This document shows, in pieces, positions 13,501 to 24,229 of a DNA stretch of 64,000 nucleotides (positions are counted from its first letter, which is position 1; every line of letters begins with the position of its first letter). The notes beneath the pieces were generated by a model that made no database searches, was not told the DNA's origin, and saw nothing but the letters and a program-made list of their open reading frames with translations. Origin of the DNA: Sipunculus nudus (lineage: Eukaryota > Annelida > Sipuncula > Golfingiida > Sipunculidae); assembly GCA_026874595.1 (NCBI GenBank), contig CM049320.1, positions 9,179,464 to 9,243,463 on the forward strand, in the 5' to 3' direction. The translations under genes were made by a program, and so were the position numbers.

Positions 13501-14274
13501 AGAAGAATATATGTATGAATCACATTGATTACATGTTTTGGATGGCATTAAAACGGGCTATTCCAAAAACTTGGAGAGACAGGTTTACAGGGTATGAAGA
13601 AGTACATGATGAAGGAAGTGAAGCTGACAGTGTTGTAACTGTGAATGGTTTAGAGAAATTGGATAAATTAAATGCTAGATATATTTAAGACTTTGGTGGA
13701 GAAAATATGGGAAACTCCTACAGCTCAGAAAGTATGGGATAACAAACACCAAGAAAATAGTATCGAGGTGAAATGGGAACATGTTTATAGTGGAATTTAT
13801 AAAAGTACCTTAGACACACATCTTAGAGAGTTTCAATATAAAATATTAAATAACTACAATCCTCCAAAGGATCTGTTGTATAAGTGGAATTTAAAGGAAA
13901 CCCCTCAATGGTCATTTTGTTTTGAGCAAAGAGAAAAGATATTACATACTTTTCTTGACTGTATGGTTGCTAAGAACTTTTACCTAAAAATAACATCCTG
14001 GTTACAGAAGTATAATGTGAATTTACCACCAATATCACCATCTTTAATCATATATGGCATGATACCAGTTGGTGAAGATAACATGTTAATTAACCAAATT
14101 TTGCTGCTGTACAAATGTCTTGTATAAAGAAGAGAGGGCTATCATTCTGCTTTGTTTGCTGTATTTAAAAGTAAATTAATGGATATTGAAAATGTTGAAA
14201 GATACATAAAAAAAAGGAATTCCAAATACGCATTACAAAAATGGGGTGAATTGAAAAATATGAGTAAAAACTGA
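10519..14274 (+). pseudogene. LINE ORF2: endonuclease-reverse transcriptase, broken
   Basis: This would nick target DNA and prime reverse transcription there. Starting near 10535 (SLNIRGI, then FLQEC) an APE-type endonuclease can be read, with its GGDFNVH motif at about 10947-10967. The RT follows: PGNDGL near 11915, a RPISLLNVD-like block near 12100, ATDLESAFDSVDHDFI near 12293-12340, RGTRQGDP near 12466-12489, and the catalytic FADD at 12593-12604. LGIYFSYDD near 12800 is typical of L1-like RTs. The C-terminal FQYKIL...W...CF...E..LHTFLDC block (about 13830-13970) resembles the zf-RVT domain. A final frame ends at TGA 14272-14274. At least ten stops or frameshifts (for example after the endonuclease, in the RT, and a 15-G run at 13087-13101) inactivate it. 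Confidence 0.85.
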
Positions 14275-14465
14275 AAATTGTATATGAGTATAGTCATACT
14301 ATGTATGGTCTGAGCATGAGAAACATAGCTTGTATCGTAATGTAGCTTGAACTATGTATAAGTATTTGTAATTGATTGTTTGTTTGACATTTAAAAAAAA
14401 TCGCCTATGATGAAATATCAAGTTAACTTTTAAGTGATGAAAAATATCTGAGGCGAAAAAAAAAG

Positions 14466-14530
14466 CTTACAGTTGAAGTAGCTACAATTATTTTAGCAAG
14501 ATATAAAGAAAGCAAACCGTAAACATGAAA
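14466..14530 (+). repeat. Dispersed repeat R1, copy A (right part)
   Basis: ACAGTTGAAGTAGCTACAAT followed by TTTAGCAAGATATAAAGAAA and CCGTA matches 20832-20890 (copy B) in order. It completes copy A and shows that the LINE at 9230-14465 is an insertion. Confidence 0.8.
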
Positions 14531-14589
14531 TACATGCAATCAAATAGTTATCAGCAACTCCTTGGTGTGAGTAAAAAACAGTTAATGAT

Positions 14590-15115
14590 GCTGCTAAATT
14601 AGAATATAGAAGATACCCCTACACGGAATATATATTTTCAAAGATGTAAAAACTTCAGATACCCGAGATATAACATCCTTAAACAATTAGATGTTATTGG
14701 AAGAAACACTTGGGCCACATATGTAAAACTACTTTTACATAGACATGGTATAGTTTTGAGTGGTTTGAACAAAATGTTGGTGATAGAAAAATGTATATGT
14801 TTGTACAGATGATCAATTACATTCACCGGCAAAAACTGTTCAGAAATCATAAGTAAATTTAAGTTCAGTATATATAGTGAAATAAATAAGCAATAGAAAC
14901 AGACAAATATTTACATGTACGATGCTATTTGTATGCAGACAAGCTTTATCAAAAAAAGATTAATTGACCATGTCATAAAATTGCTATTGGAAGGAGAAAT
15001 AATGTACCCAAAGAAATGAGGGTCTGTTAAATGTGTAATCAAGATGTAGATGAAGATGAAATCCATGGTTTATTTAACTGTCCTGGATATAGATGTTTAA
15101 AAAAATAAATATGGT
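14590..15115 (+). pseudogene. C-terminal remnant of a second LINE ORF2
   Basis: With frameshifts, the plus strand reads NTWATYVKLLLHRHG (about 14708-14752), then WFEQNVGDRKMYMF (about 14761-14800), then GRNNVPKE and a Cys-rich end with MCNQDVDEDEIHGLFNCPGY (about 14990-15092). This C..C...DEIH.LF.CP signature is the C-terminal domain of a LINE group common in invertebrates, distinct from the zf-RVT type of the neighbouring LINE. A stop replaces one expected residue before MCN. It is 5'-truncated, with no RT core, and abuts the right end of repeat R1. Confidence 0.65.
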
Positions 15116-15119
15116 CTAA

Positions 15120-15520
15120 TTAACCTATTAAAAATCCAGTCTTTAAATGCTCATTTGAATGTGGGGAAATATATATTTAAGTTAAACAAATAAATGAAAA
15201 CCTCGATGTGACAGAGAATTTTTTATAATAAAACAACACAACAGCAGGAAACACAACCATGTTTTTATGATGTATTATATGAATGCATGCAGGTGGTTAT
15301 ATATTTAATGTTCAATTGCATTTATTTACCATTGTACTTGACCACAAGATCCTTTTACTTCAATAATTGCCTTCTATTACAGGCTTAAAATTTCTTGTTT
15401 ATTACTATTTCCATCACCTTGACATCACACAGTTTTTAATGGCAGATTACCACAGAACTATGTATTCTGGTTTATACATGGTCCTAGTCTCATTTTGAAC
15501 TTTAGTGCGTCAGTTGGGAA
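15120..15520. other. No gene seen
   Basis: AT-rich sequence with no open frame of note and no repeat partner recognised in the window. Confidence 0.4.
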
Positions 15521-15529
15521 CAAGCTATG

Positions 15530-16425
15530 TGTTAAGCACGGTCGGTCTCTCCGGCATAGATACTGGGAACTGTCGGTTTTCGTGACAATGTTTTTTCATA
15601 GTTCTGCACAGCGCGCACTCTGCATAAACTGGTGCTGCTACCATCATTCGCAAAGCGGCTGATATGCCCAAAGTGCGCGGTAACATATTGGACCGGCGCG
15701 GTAGCCAGGGCCTGTCACCCTTTACCCATTGGGGCTATCAAATGCGCCATCGAACTAAAATGTCTTTGCAGCCGGAAGTCGGTTAGATAGTGAAGCTTTG
15801 AAAAATGTCCGGTAACAAATTACAGTTATAAAAAGAAACAGAACTGCCCGAAGTCAATAGCTATGGGTAGTATTTAGCTGCTATCACAATGCGTCATGTG
15901 CGCTGTAGCAAATCTGCCACAATTGCGCTCCTAGTTCATATTAAGAAGCGTCTGCTGGGAGAACCGTATTATAGTACAACCCAAGCACGAACGAACTTGT
16001 AAGTATTCATTGAACTTGCTGGAAAGCTGACTCCTGTAGAGCAGCCCAGATCCAGTCATTTTAGCGCTTAAGAGGTCTCTCATGGACTTTGTCACGGAGG
16101 CTAGTTCAGGTAGGGATTTGCTCATATAGTTGACCATCCCATGTAACTGTCTAAGTTCTGTCACATTTTGAGGTGTTTCCATGTCGGCAGTGGCCTTAGG
16201 CCTCCTGATGATCAGGGTTGAATGCATTCACTGTCGACCGTTTGCCATAGGAAGGGAATCCGATTCTGAATAACTGGTATTTCCGCAAATTGACAGTATC
16301 GTGATGCTCTTGGAGGCGTTGCAGCACTGCTTTGTCACGGCGATATTGCTCAGTTTGTGTGCACATGTCACTACTATGCCTTCGATAAGGCAACTACACC
16401 TTTATGTTTCTGGAGAATATACCTC
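15530..16425 (-). pseudogene. Ty3/Gypsy RT and integrase fragment, decayed
   Basis: On the minus strand, frames from about 16393 downward read the end of a Gypsy RT: VLQRLQEHHDTVNLRKYQ, then a frameshift, then ADMETPQNVTELRQLHGMVN and MSKSLPELASVTKSMRDLL, the region after the catalytic box. Further down (about 15690-15560) a third frame reads GISAALRMMVAAPVYAEC, which resembles the N-terminal zinc-binding part of Gypsy integrases with its Cys partly lost. The RNase H region between them is missing or scrambled. The RT part matches the same portion of the Gypsy at 36.3-38.5 kb, so the two probably belong to one family. It is non-functional. Confidence 0.7.
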
Positions 16426-16483
16426 ATTTGCCGGCATTCTCGGGTCCGAAGTGACAGTTTAACATCAGACGTCCCAGTTAGGC

Positions 16484-17460
16484 ATGCCTGAAAAGGTGAT
16501 GTCAGTGGCACAGCTTAGTGAGTACGTGATTTTACTAGACCTTTTATCCAAAGCAGAAAGTAGCCAGGAGCTAGAAGCCATCCTGGTAAATGGTCCGTTA
16601 GAAATGCATCCTAAGAAGTTTAAAAAGGCCATAGAAAATTTTAACTGTTGGTTATCGGCATGGACAAACGTTGAAAGGATCGTTTTATATAAATGCCCTC
16701 AGTTATATAAAAGCATGGTCGGGTACCGCTCCTTCGTGCAAAAATGTGACAAGAAGTTTATTTGGTCAGCGGATTACGCATATGAAGTAAGCATCGTAAA
16801 AAATTGTCAGGGGCTGTTCATCCATTATAGTTCCACATAGTAAATGCCGACTTATACGCCAGAATTTTGGACGCTAATGCCATAAAGAAAAAAGGTATTA
16901 GATGTTTTATGCCCGTGCTTATTCTCATCCCGTACGAGCATGCCCTTTTCGGGCGGAGCTCGCCCATAAGGAGGCGAGAGACATCTACCATCAGGACCAG
17001 AGCGCCCATCGTAATCCAAGTTCCGGACGTAAGACAAGTTTGGGACTATGGTTCCCCAACTGGACAGAAAGGTTCAACAACTACCAAACAGGCAGGTGCA
17101 GTTTCTCAGCTTGCGAGAGGGTCCATGTTTGCGGAAACTGTAAAGAACCTGACCCGTACAACCAATGTAAACCATTGAACCAAATCGCTTTGAAATCTAC
17201 CTTAATGGAAGAACGCCTCACGCTTACATCCGGACCAGAAATTCGCTGACAATTTTTCTTATGGTATAGAGCATGGTGTAAGAAGAGGGCACAATTGCCC
17301 TAAAAACAGGTATAAGAACCAACTGGATACAAAAACCAACGAGACCGTGGACAAAGAAGCAATTGCTAAAGACCTTAAACTCAGAAACAGGGTAAAGCCG
17401 ATTTCTACAATTTCACCATACGGACACTTTGTCGCGTCGACATTAGGAGGGTAACACAGG
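16484..17460 (+). pseudogene. DIRS-like element ORF1 (gag-like) and start of pol
   Basis: A 118-codon frame (16484-16840) continues after frameshifts into a second frame (16902-17249) with a Cys/His cluster at residues 66-89: GRCSFSAC, then HVCGNC, then C after eight residues. This FN..GRC...C...HVC..C motif is characteristic, as I recall, of the gag-like protein of DIRS-type tyrosine-recombinase retrotransposons; it binds element nucleic acid. Beyond it, AIAKDLKLRNRVKPI (about 17355-17403) and SPYGHF resemble the start of the DIRS pol frame. The expected downstream pol lies on the opposite strand (17580-18560). Two frameshifts at least. A Gypsy zinc-knuckle protein is the alternative, but the spacing argues against it. 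Confidence 0.6.
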
Positions 17461-17579
17461 AGACGCTCAGAAAAATACCTGATTTTTGGTCCCTGCAACA
17501 ATTTCAGCACAATTCATAAAATATGTTTGGACATATAAAGAACAGTGATCGAACCAATAACATAATCCTATCATTTTTT

Positions 17580-18560
17580 TGTATTGTTTTGCAAAATGTT
17601 CAAAAACTGTTTTTCTGCCGATAAAGACAAAACATACAATTCGCGGCAGACGCTGATTTCCTTTGCAAGAACCCCTCGTTCGTCGTTCAAGAAACCGCAG
17701 ATTCACTCGTTTCCGAGAACCGCACAGAAACTGGCGTCTGACACGTCACTCCAAAGGTAGATGTCTGCATTCACTGTCCAGTCGGAATCGTAGAACAGGC
17801 TTAAACTGTTCCATAATGGCAAATACTCTAACCACCAACCGATATCCGGTGATGCAGATGCCTGACTTTCTTTGCCAGGTCAATAAGGCGTCTGGTGAAT
17901 AATCTCCCCAGCCGAACTACCTTAGCGACAAAGGTTGATTTTCCTATCAGAGATAGAAGCTCGCGTTTTATCCTCCAAAGGGATTATTTGCTCATGACTT
18001 CGGACATTCTTTCCTCGAAAATCTGAAACGCCACAATTTCCGTTTCAATTATGATACCGAGGTATTCCAGACGTTTCGAAGGGCTAGTTACTTAAGAAGG
18101 CTGGACGGCAAAACCCAGAACCTCGAAATCCGGCAGATTGTCATTACACTAACTTAATGCTGTATTTCGTCTAGGTAATTTTCCGCGACTGCAGCGCCCC
18201 TGTCGCGCATTACGTACTGAAGTGCGTCTGCTCACTCCTTGAACAAGCGAGCCGAACTACGAAGCCCGAAAGAGAGCACAGGATGGACGAAGTACTCTAT
18301 GCGTTCTTTGGAGTCAGTCACTAGCCAGTAACTTCCTAAAAGCTCCCAGTCCTCTTGGGCGGCCACAATATGTCTGAAAGCGTCCGTAATGTCAAGCTTA
18401 GCGGGTAAGGCGTGTTTTTCCTAAGATTTCACGATTGCGACCATCTGATCCATGGAGATAAAAGGTACGGAGCATTCCTCATCGGGAATGTAAACGTTTA
18501 CAACTTGGCCCGGCGGCCAGGAGAGGTAATGTACGACACGATATTTGTTTTAGCGCTTCA
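17580..18560 (-). pseudogene. DIRS-like reverse transcriptase and RNase H, inverted
   Basis: Reading the minus strand from about 18560: VVHYLSWPPGQ, then PDEECSVPFISMDQMVAI, a stop, then KLDITDAFRHI and DWELLGSYWLV, FVHPVLSFGLRSSARLF, and YLDE at 18166-18177 where the catalytic box should be YLDD. Lower down, SDVSDASFCAVLGN (about 17735-17695) and a Glu-containing block resemble RNase H. The FGLRSS...YLD arrangement is that of DIRS-group RTs. Several stops and the Asp-to-Glu change make it dead. It points toward the gag-like ORF at 16484-17460 instead of following it. No tyrosine recombinase was found. Confidence 0.65.
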
Positions 18561-18839
18561 TGTGATACACTCCTAACGGCAAACGACGTAGTGTCGGAAT
18601 TGTGATTGAGAAAATGGCAAGTATGATGACCAAGTTGGAGAAACATATGCTCGCAATATGTAATATTTTTTCTACATTTTTTGTGTGCTGAAAATGTATT
18701 TTGGCTCAAATAGGATTTGCACTCTAAAATGTGTATGTTAAGCATAAATTAATGAGTAGGTTATCATAATTTTTCTCTTAGAGTATCTCGTCGGCCATTC
18801 CGCAGTTTCGGCCCAAGAACATTGAATGCCCGAATTTTT

Positions 18840-19207
18840 ATACATGACAATTAGGTAAAGTTTTTTTTTCTCATGACCGAAGGCTTCTTGCTGGAGTATA
18901 ACAGTGAATAAGCTCTTGCAGGTAAGGAGGAGCTACGTTATTTAATGTCTTATACACAAGCATTAACATTTGAATTTAAAAGGTTATCCAGTTAGATACA
19001 CAAAGCCTGACTTTCCTGAGAGTTTGAGGCTTATTAAAACAGATGATCAGGTAACTCACACAAAACCAGATGAGGATGCAAAATATTATTCAGGCACCTA
19101 TTCTTAATAATGATGAAGATTTCAGCTTAATAGATGCATTTAAAAAGAAAAGCGGAATATTTTCAAAATACTTACCAGTATATTCTATTTGACATGATAA
19201 GAATAAA
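18840..19207 (+). repeat. Dispersed repeat R1, copy B (5' segment)
   Basis: Matches 26610-26940: AAGCTCTTGCAGGTAA/AAGCTCTTGTAGGTAA, CAAAACCAGATGA.GATGCAA, TTGACATGATAAG. At 19208 the match stops and a different repeat (R3) begins, so copy B is interrupted or rearranged. Confidence 0.7.
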
Positions 19208-19894
19208 ACTCAATCCACAATATTCCGCAAAGCTCCTTGATTTGGCCATGTCAGAGCACTGTACCAAAGTCTTGCAAATAAATTAACCTGTAATTCTGGA
19301 TTATTTTTTTAATCGTTTTAAAGATTAGGAATAACCATGTCACTGGATTTAATTTGAAAAGTTAACTAGGTAACTTACCCATAGTATATTATAGTCACAA
19401 TAATTATTTGAAGTACACGTACTGTAAAACGGGCTAAACTCTTTACAGAGACTGACCGGATCTGAACAAAATTAAGCCAGCAAGGGTGACTATATGGTTA
19501 GATATGTCTGATAGGACATTTTAGTCAACGCCCCATTTTATGCACTTAGGAAGGATTATTTGCCCCACATGATATGTATATGTTAAAAATTTTAATAATC
19601 TGTAATATTTCACTTTAATTAGACCCAGTCATAATACGGGAAATGTTTATATTCTTTGTTAAAATAGATGCAATGCATTAACTATACAGAAAAAAGTATA
19701 CAAAATCATATCATATCAATAAAAACGTTCTCACTGCTGTGAGTAATATAGGCGGTGTTTTCTTGGACCCAAATACTTATAACCTGAGGTAAAAAGCACT
19801 ACCTGTAGCTATATGGAGTAGTTATTTCACCCTAACATGCTTATAAAATGCAGCAAAACTTTAAATGCTACTATTTCCACTGAACTGATAACAC
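19208..19894 (+). repeat. Repeat R3, copy 1 (about 690 bp)
   Basis: Nearly identical to 22870-23556: both run from TATTCCGCAAAGCTCCTTGA to ACTGAACTGATAACAC with few mismatches. It sits where copy C of R1 has unrelated sequence. No coding capacity, no clear terminal inverted repeats. A 63-codon frame starting at 19837 spans its right edge and is not a gene. Confidence 0.85.
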
Positions 19895-20950
19895 GTACTC
19901 TTGTGAGTGTGAGTGTGATCCCGCATAGTGAGTTGCAAGGATCACCCTTTAAAGACATTGTATCTGCCTCAACCGTTTGTTCCAATGCGTGGGTCAGGGA
20001 TTCTTTGAACGTTTCCCCAACTATCTAGTACCTCGATCTCAAGAACCTAGAATTTCCAAGTACAAAGTGTAGTTTGCTCTATTATAAAAAATGGCATTTT
20101 GGTAGGATTGGTATAATATACATATTGATAGTGTTTTCCTGCATCCCATTAGAGACTGATATGTAGAAACTAAGGCGATCTTCGGCTGTTGACACGGTTA
20201 ACGTGTTAAACGTAAACATTTTCTCAGTTTCATGAAGATCAGGATAACTAAAAAAATGTACTTAGAATATAGTTTGTGACTTCCCCCTACATGAAGCATT
20301 CATAGAAAGATTCCATTTTAACAAACATTGATGAAAAATGCGAAGAATGCATAAAAGCATGTAAAAAAAGAGCATAAAATTGGTTAAAAAAAACATGATT
20401 AAATGGTGAAATAATATTCAAGGTGGAGATTCTCCTACCTTTATTATATGTTTAAGTTGAAAACATCAATTTTGTTAGTAAATGAAGAAAAACAGGTGGT
20501 GAAACATCTTAAACTATACATAGTGATCAGCACTTTATATTCGAGGACTGTAACAATGCTGCTTTTCTTGATAAAGTGCATTTGTTGACATGTGTGTGTT
20601 ATCTTAAAACTACCTAGATGACAATGCTATAAAAAATCCAAATCACATAAAACATATCAGTTTCAAAACTATTAGTATATAACTTCTCTAAGACTTCTCT
20701 AGGTTTAAAAATGGCAAAATAAGTAAAAAAAATAAATTTAATGATTTTTCCCCGAAAATACGTTACCATGGTAGCAGCAGAAATAGCCAGGTTTGTAGTG
20801 AGAGGAACAGCCAAAGAGTAGGCAAACGAACTACAGTTGAAGTGGCTATGATTAATTTAGCAAGATATAAGGAAAACAACCCGTATACATGATTCTCCGT
20901 GACCTATACATTTTTCTTTGACCGATTGTGACCAAAACAATAGACTACGT
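19895..20950 (+). repeat. Dispersed repeat R1, copy B (3' segment)
   Basis: Shares with copy A (8260-9229 plus 14466-14530) the blocks TTCTTTGAACGTTTCCCCAA, CTATCTA, TTGACACGGTT, ACGTTACCATGGTA, TTTGTAGTGAG and the uninterrupted AACTACAGTTGAAG. This copy is the reference that reveals the LINE insertion in copy A. Ends with GTGACCAAAACAATAG-like sequence also found near 48070. Confidence 0.75.
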
Positions 20951-21959
20951 AGATTATGAAATATAAATTAACCCTATAGACTTCAAAGCGTTTGCTCCAA
21001 AGCTCCTGCCTGTAGAGTGAGTACAAACAAACATACGGAAATGACCAACATACTTGATTCCGGCATGCAAGAAACTGACAGTTACCATGATTAGCAATGC
21101 AACAGACTGATATAATCATAAAACTGAAAATATTATTTATTTTAAGTCTAAATAAAAATGAGTATCTGTAAAATAAGCAAGTAAGAAACCCAATGAACTC
21201 GATAAAGATAGGATCATCGTCAATAAAATATATAATCATCATATTTTTTTTTGGGGGGGGGGATAAATGTACTATTAGGTAATTTAAATTCAAATATACC
21301 CTTGTTATAATGAATGTTAAAAAAATAAATTAATTAATTGCCAGGCAGCACGCCCGAAGGGGTATTGTACTAACACTGGCAGTGTGTAGTTATAAGGGAG
21401 ACCCTCCAGTGACTGACAGATGTGTAGGCTACACAGTGTAGCAAATAAAGAGCTTACAGTCAAAGAAAGTGCTGACCGACTGACACAGGTTTATCTCTAT
21501 TAGTTGGTCTTGGCCTAAAGACACTAACTACTGAGTACACAAATACAATAATTATGCCAATTACCGATTCCAGTGTCCAGTTTCTATCGTGGCATGATGT
21601 GACTGCCTTTGCCCTGACGTAAATCTATAATTATAACTACCTGATATAGTCTGTTATTGTAACCATGTTACCAGTGCTTCTTTAGCTTTAATGCAACCAT
21701 TAAACAACTGTAGTTAACAAACAAGTTAACGTCACGTCATCATGGGCCAACAAAAAGACTAAACAATTAGAGCAATAATTCAAGACAAAACAGGACTTCA
21801 ACAGGATTCACGTGAGGTTCCTGTGGTGATATTTGAACTACTGGATGAAGAAGGTAACTATCCCGAATGCTCCAGCGACGCGCTCAGTTTGTCAATTCAT
21901 GTATGTTTTTTGTATCATGTATATTGCAAAACGAATGCAGTCGACGGCTTATCTCAAGA
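20951..21959. other. No gene called; short repeat and weak exon-like stretch
   Basis: 20995-21090 carries, on the minus strand, the CCGGAATCAAG...TGTTGGTCA block that is tandemly repeated at 42840-43020. At 21779-21853 a short open stretch ends in GAAGAAG followed by GTAACT, a good 5' splice site, but it is only about 29 codons with no recognised domain. I leave it uncalled. Confidence 0.35.
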
Positions 21960-22185
21960 GGATGTTGGCATACAGATTTTGCTAACCCTTCCACACAGCT
22001 TAGGAAATTCTGCTTTGGCGGCGTGTATTATATGGTCTTTCAGCTAATTAAAGGCCAAAAGTAGAAATTATATCGTTTAAATGCCCCTTACTATATTTGA
22101 AATTAACAAGTTTTTTTGACTGACCTGATCTTCTCGAAACGACACACTACGCTGTCAATGTGTTTGCCAAATCTGCGTAACAATA

Positions 22186-22222
<37 letters not shown>

Positions 22223-22750
22223 TTATATAGTATATAGATTCCTCCATATTTGTGTAACTATAAAGCTCTGGTGTCATATCATAGAGCACTCTAGTAGTAA
22301 TTTATTGCAGGAAACCAGCAGATTGATTTTTTTTTATATTTATAGATACATATAGTTAAAGTCCATTAAGAAATCTTATCAATAAATGAAGCTAGCTTCT
22401 GATAATATCCTAAACGATTGCCAACCATTTCGTCGAGCTGTGTCTTTATGGAATAGTCCCATTAAATACGATACGATCGGTTACTCTGTAGAGGGAAGCT
22501 TTGTTATCAATGTTTATGGGCATTGAGGTCTTTGGTCTTTTACATATTTGTATAAGAATATTGATAAGATCTTCGCTATGACATATATGTAAAATGGAGT
22601 GCCTGTTGCTCAGTGATATAGTATGGTTACACACACATAGAAACAGGAAAGTTACTTGAAAACAATTTGAATCAATAACATGCATATCATGCAAAAGAGT
22701 TATCAGATCATTCTTGTTTCAGTAATCATTTCTGGAAACAATTATATGAA
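21960..22750 (+). repeat. Duplicated segment R4, copy 1, with (AT)n core
   Basis: Pairs with 29340-30080: shared CGACACACTACGCTG.CAATG, an (AT)n run (22189-22219 here) just after CAATAAA, CCAACCATTTCGT, GTGCCTGTTGCTCAG.GATAT and GTATGGTTACACAC. The two copies are diverged throughout, so this is an old repeat family or segmental duplication with a microsatellite fixed at one position. Confidence 0.75.
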
Positions 22751-22823
22751 AACAAGCCAATTTATGACGAATAACTTGGAATATAAATAGATAAAATGAG
22801 ACATGTTCAGGTTAACAAGTGCC

Positions 22824-22843
22824 GGGGGGGGGGGGGGGGGGGG
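22824..22843 (+). repeat. Poly-G tract (20 bp)
   Basis: A run of G directly before repeat R3 copy 2. Similar runs occur at 13087-13101, 23717-23730 and 35675-35695. Confidence 0.9.
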
Positions 22844-22869
22844 CTAAGGGGGCGCCGTAGGTAGATAAA

Positions 22870-23556
22870 ACCCAATCCTCCATATTCCGCAAAGCTCCTT
22901 GATTTGGCCCTGTCAGGGCACTGTGCCAAAGTCTGGCAAATAAATTGACCTGTAATTCTGGATTATTTTTTTAATCGTTTTAAAGATTAGGAATAACCAT
23001 GTCACTGGATTCAATTTAAAAAGTTAACCAGGTAACTAACCCATAGTATCTTATAGTCACAATAATTATTTGAAGTACACGTACTGTGTAAAAGGGGCTA
23101 GACTCTTCACAGAGACTGACCGGATCTGAACAAAATTAAGCCAGCAAGGGTGACTATATGGTTAGATATATCTGATAGGACATTATAGTCAACGCCCCAT
23201 TTTATGCACTTAGGAAGGATTATTTGCCCCACTTGATATGTATATGTTAACAATTTTAATAATCTGTAATATTTCACTTTAATTAGACCCAGTCATAATG
23301 AGGGATATGTTTATATTCTTTGTTTAAATGGATGCAATGCATTAACTATACAGAAAAAAGTATACAAAATCTTATCATATTAATAAAACGTTATCACTGA
23401 TGTGAGCAATATAGGCGGTGTATTCTTGGACCCAAATACTTATAAACTGAGGTAAAAAGCACTACCTGTAGCTATATGGAGTAGTTATTTCCCCCCACAT
23501 GCTTATAAAATGCAGCAAAACTTTAAATGCTACTATTTCCACTGAACTGATAACAC
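22870..23556 (+). repeat. Repeat R3, copy 2 (about 690 bp)
   Basis: Near-identical partner of 19208-19894, offset by 3662 bp at the left end. The flanks differ completely, so this is a mobile or duplicated unit rather than part of a longer duplication. The family is not recognised. Confidence 0.85.
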
Positions 23557-23707
23557 AGCTTCTTTACCAGATTTGGCACAGTGCCATGACAGGACCGAAT
23601 CCAGGAGCTATCAAGAATCCAGGGGTGGGGTGGGGGGTTGGGGTTGTTGGGGGAAATGGGGCTAAGGCGCAGGCTCCTAGAGCAGGAGTTAGAGGGCTAC
23701 CTAGAAT

Positions 23708-24226
23708 GGCGGATCCGGGGGGGGGGGGGGCACCTGTGGCGCCACTCCCCACCCCTATCCCCATTCAGCTCTGACATATCTCATTTATCTATTTATTTTC
23801 CAAGTCATTCATGAAAATTTTCTATTTTTTTAGATGTTTTTCCCCCATCAAATTTAATTATTAGGTTATCCATTATTTATTACATTCTACTTCACAAGTT
23901 GAGGCAGCTCTGTGATTTGAATCATAACACCGAGCCCCTTCCACCACCCTCCCCTTCTAATTATTTTATATCTTTCATAGGCTGAAAATGCATTAAGAAA
24001 TAAAAATATTAACAATTAAAAAGCAATAATAATATTGTTAATATATATATATATATATATTTAATATAATATTGCATACTTGAGATATTATGTAGGGGCA
24101 TATAAATATATAAATTTAAACATATATGTATATAAATGCAGACAAAACAAAATATATGCACAATTTAAAAAAAAATTAAAATTTTTAAATTTTAACCCGC
24201 CACCCCTCCCCGTGCTGGAATCCGCC
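23708..24226. mobile_element. Possible MITE with GGCGGATCC-type inverted ends
   Basis: The left end reads GGCGGATCC followed by a G-run; the right end, read on the minus strand, begins GGCGGATTCC. Such ends recur in hAT-like non-autonomous transposons of invertebrates. AGAAT directly precedes the left end and is found one base beyond the right end, which hints at a target duplication but is shorter than the 8 bp expected. The interior is AT-rich with a (AT)n run at 24041-24060 and no frame. Confidence 0.35.
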
Positions 24227-24229
24227 CAG

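Larger units (their letters stand above)
9230..14465 (+). mobile_element. Near full-length L1/Tx1-like LINE retrotransposon
   Basis: The element carries two reading frames in the usual LINE order: ORF1 (coiled coil plus nucleic-acid binding domain) and ORF2 (endonuclease, reverse transcriptase, Cys-containing C-terminus). It ends in an A-rich tail at about 14455-14464. Its ends are set by the interrupted host repeat R1: copy B near 20840 reads straight through AACTACAGTTGAAG, whereas here the left flank stops at AACTA and the right flank resumes at ACAGTTGAAG. The 5' leader is about 350 bp and the length about 5.2 kb, consistent with a complete insertion rather than a 5'-truncated one. Target-site duplication is at most a few bases and unresolved. 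ORF2 has several stops and frameshifts, so the copy is dead. Confidence 0.85.

Noticed and set aside
21779-21853. Exon-like stretch ending at a GTAACT donor
   Set aside because: Only about 29 codons, no acceptor, no domain.
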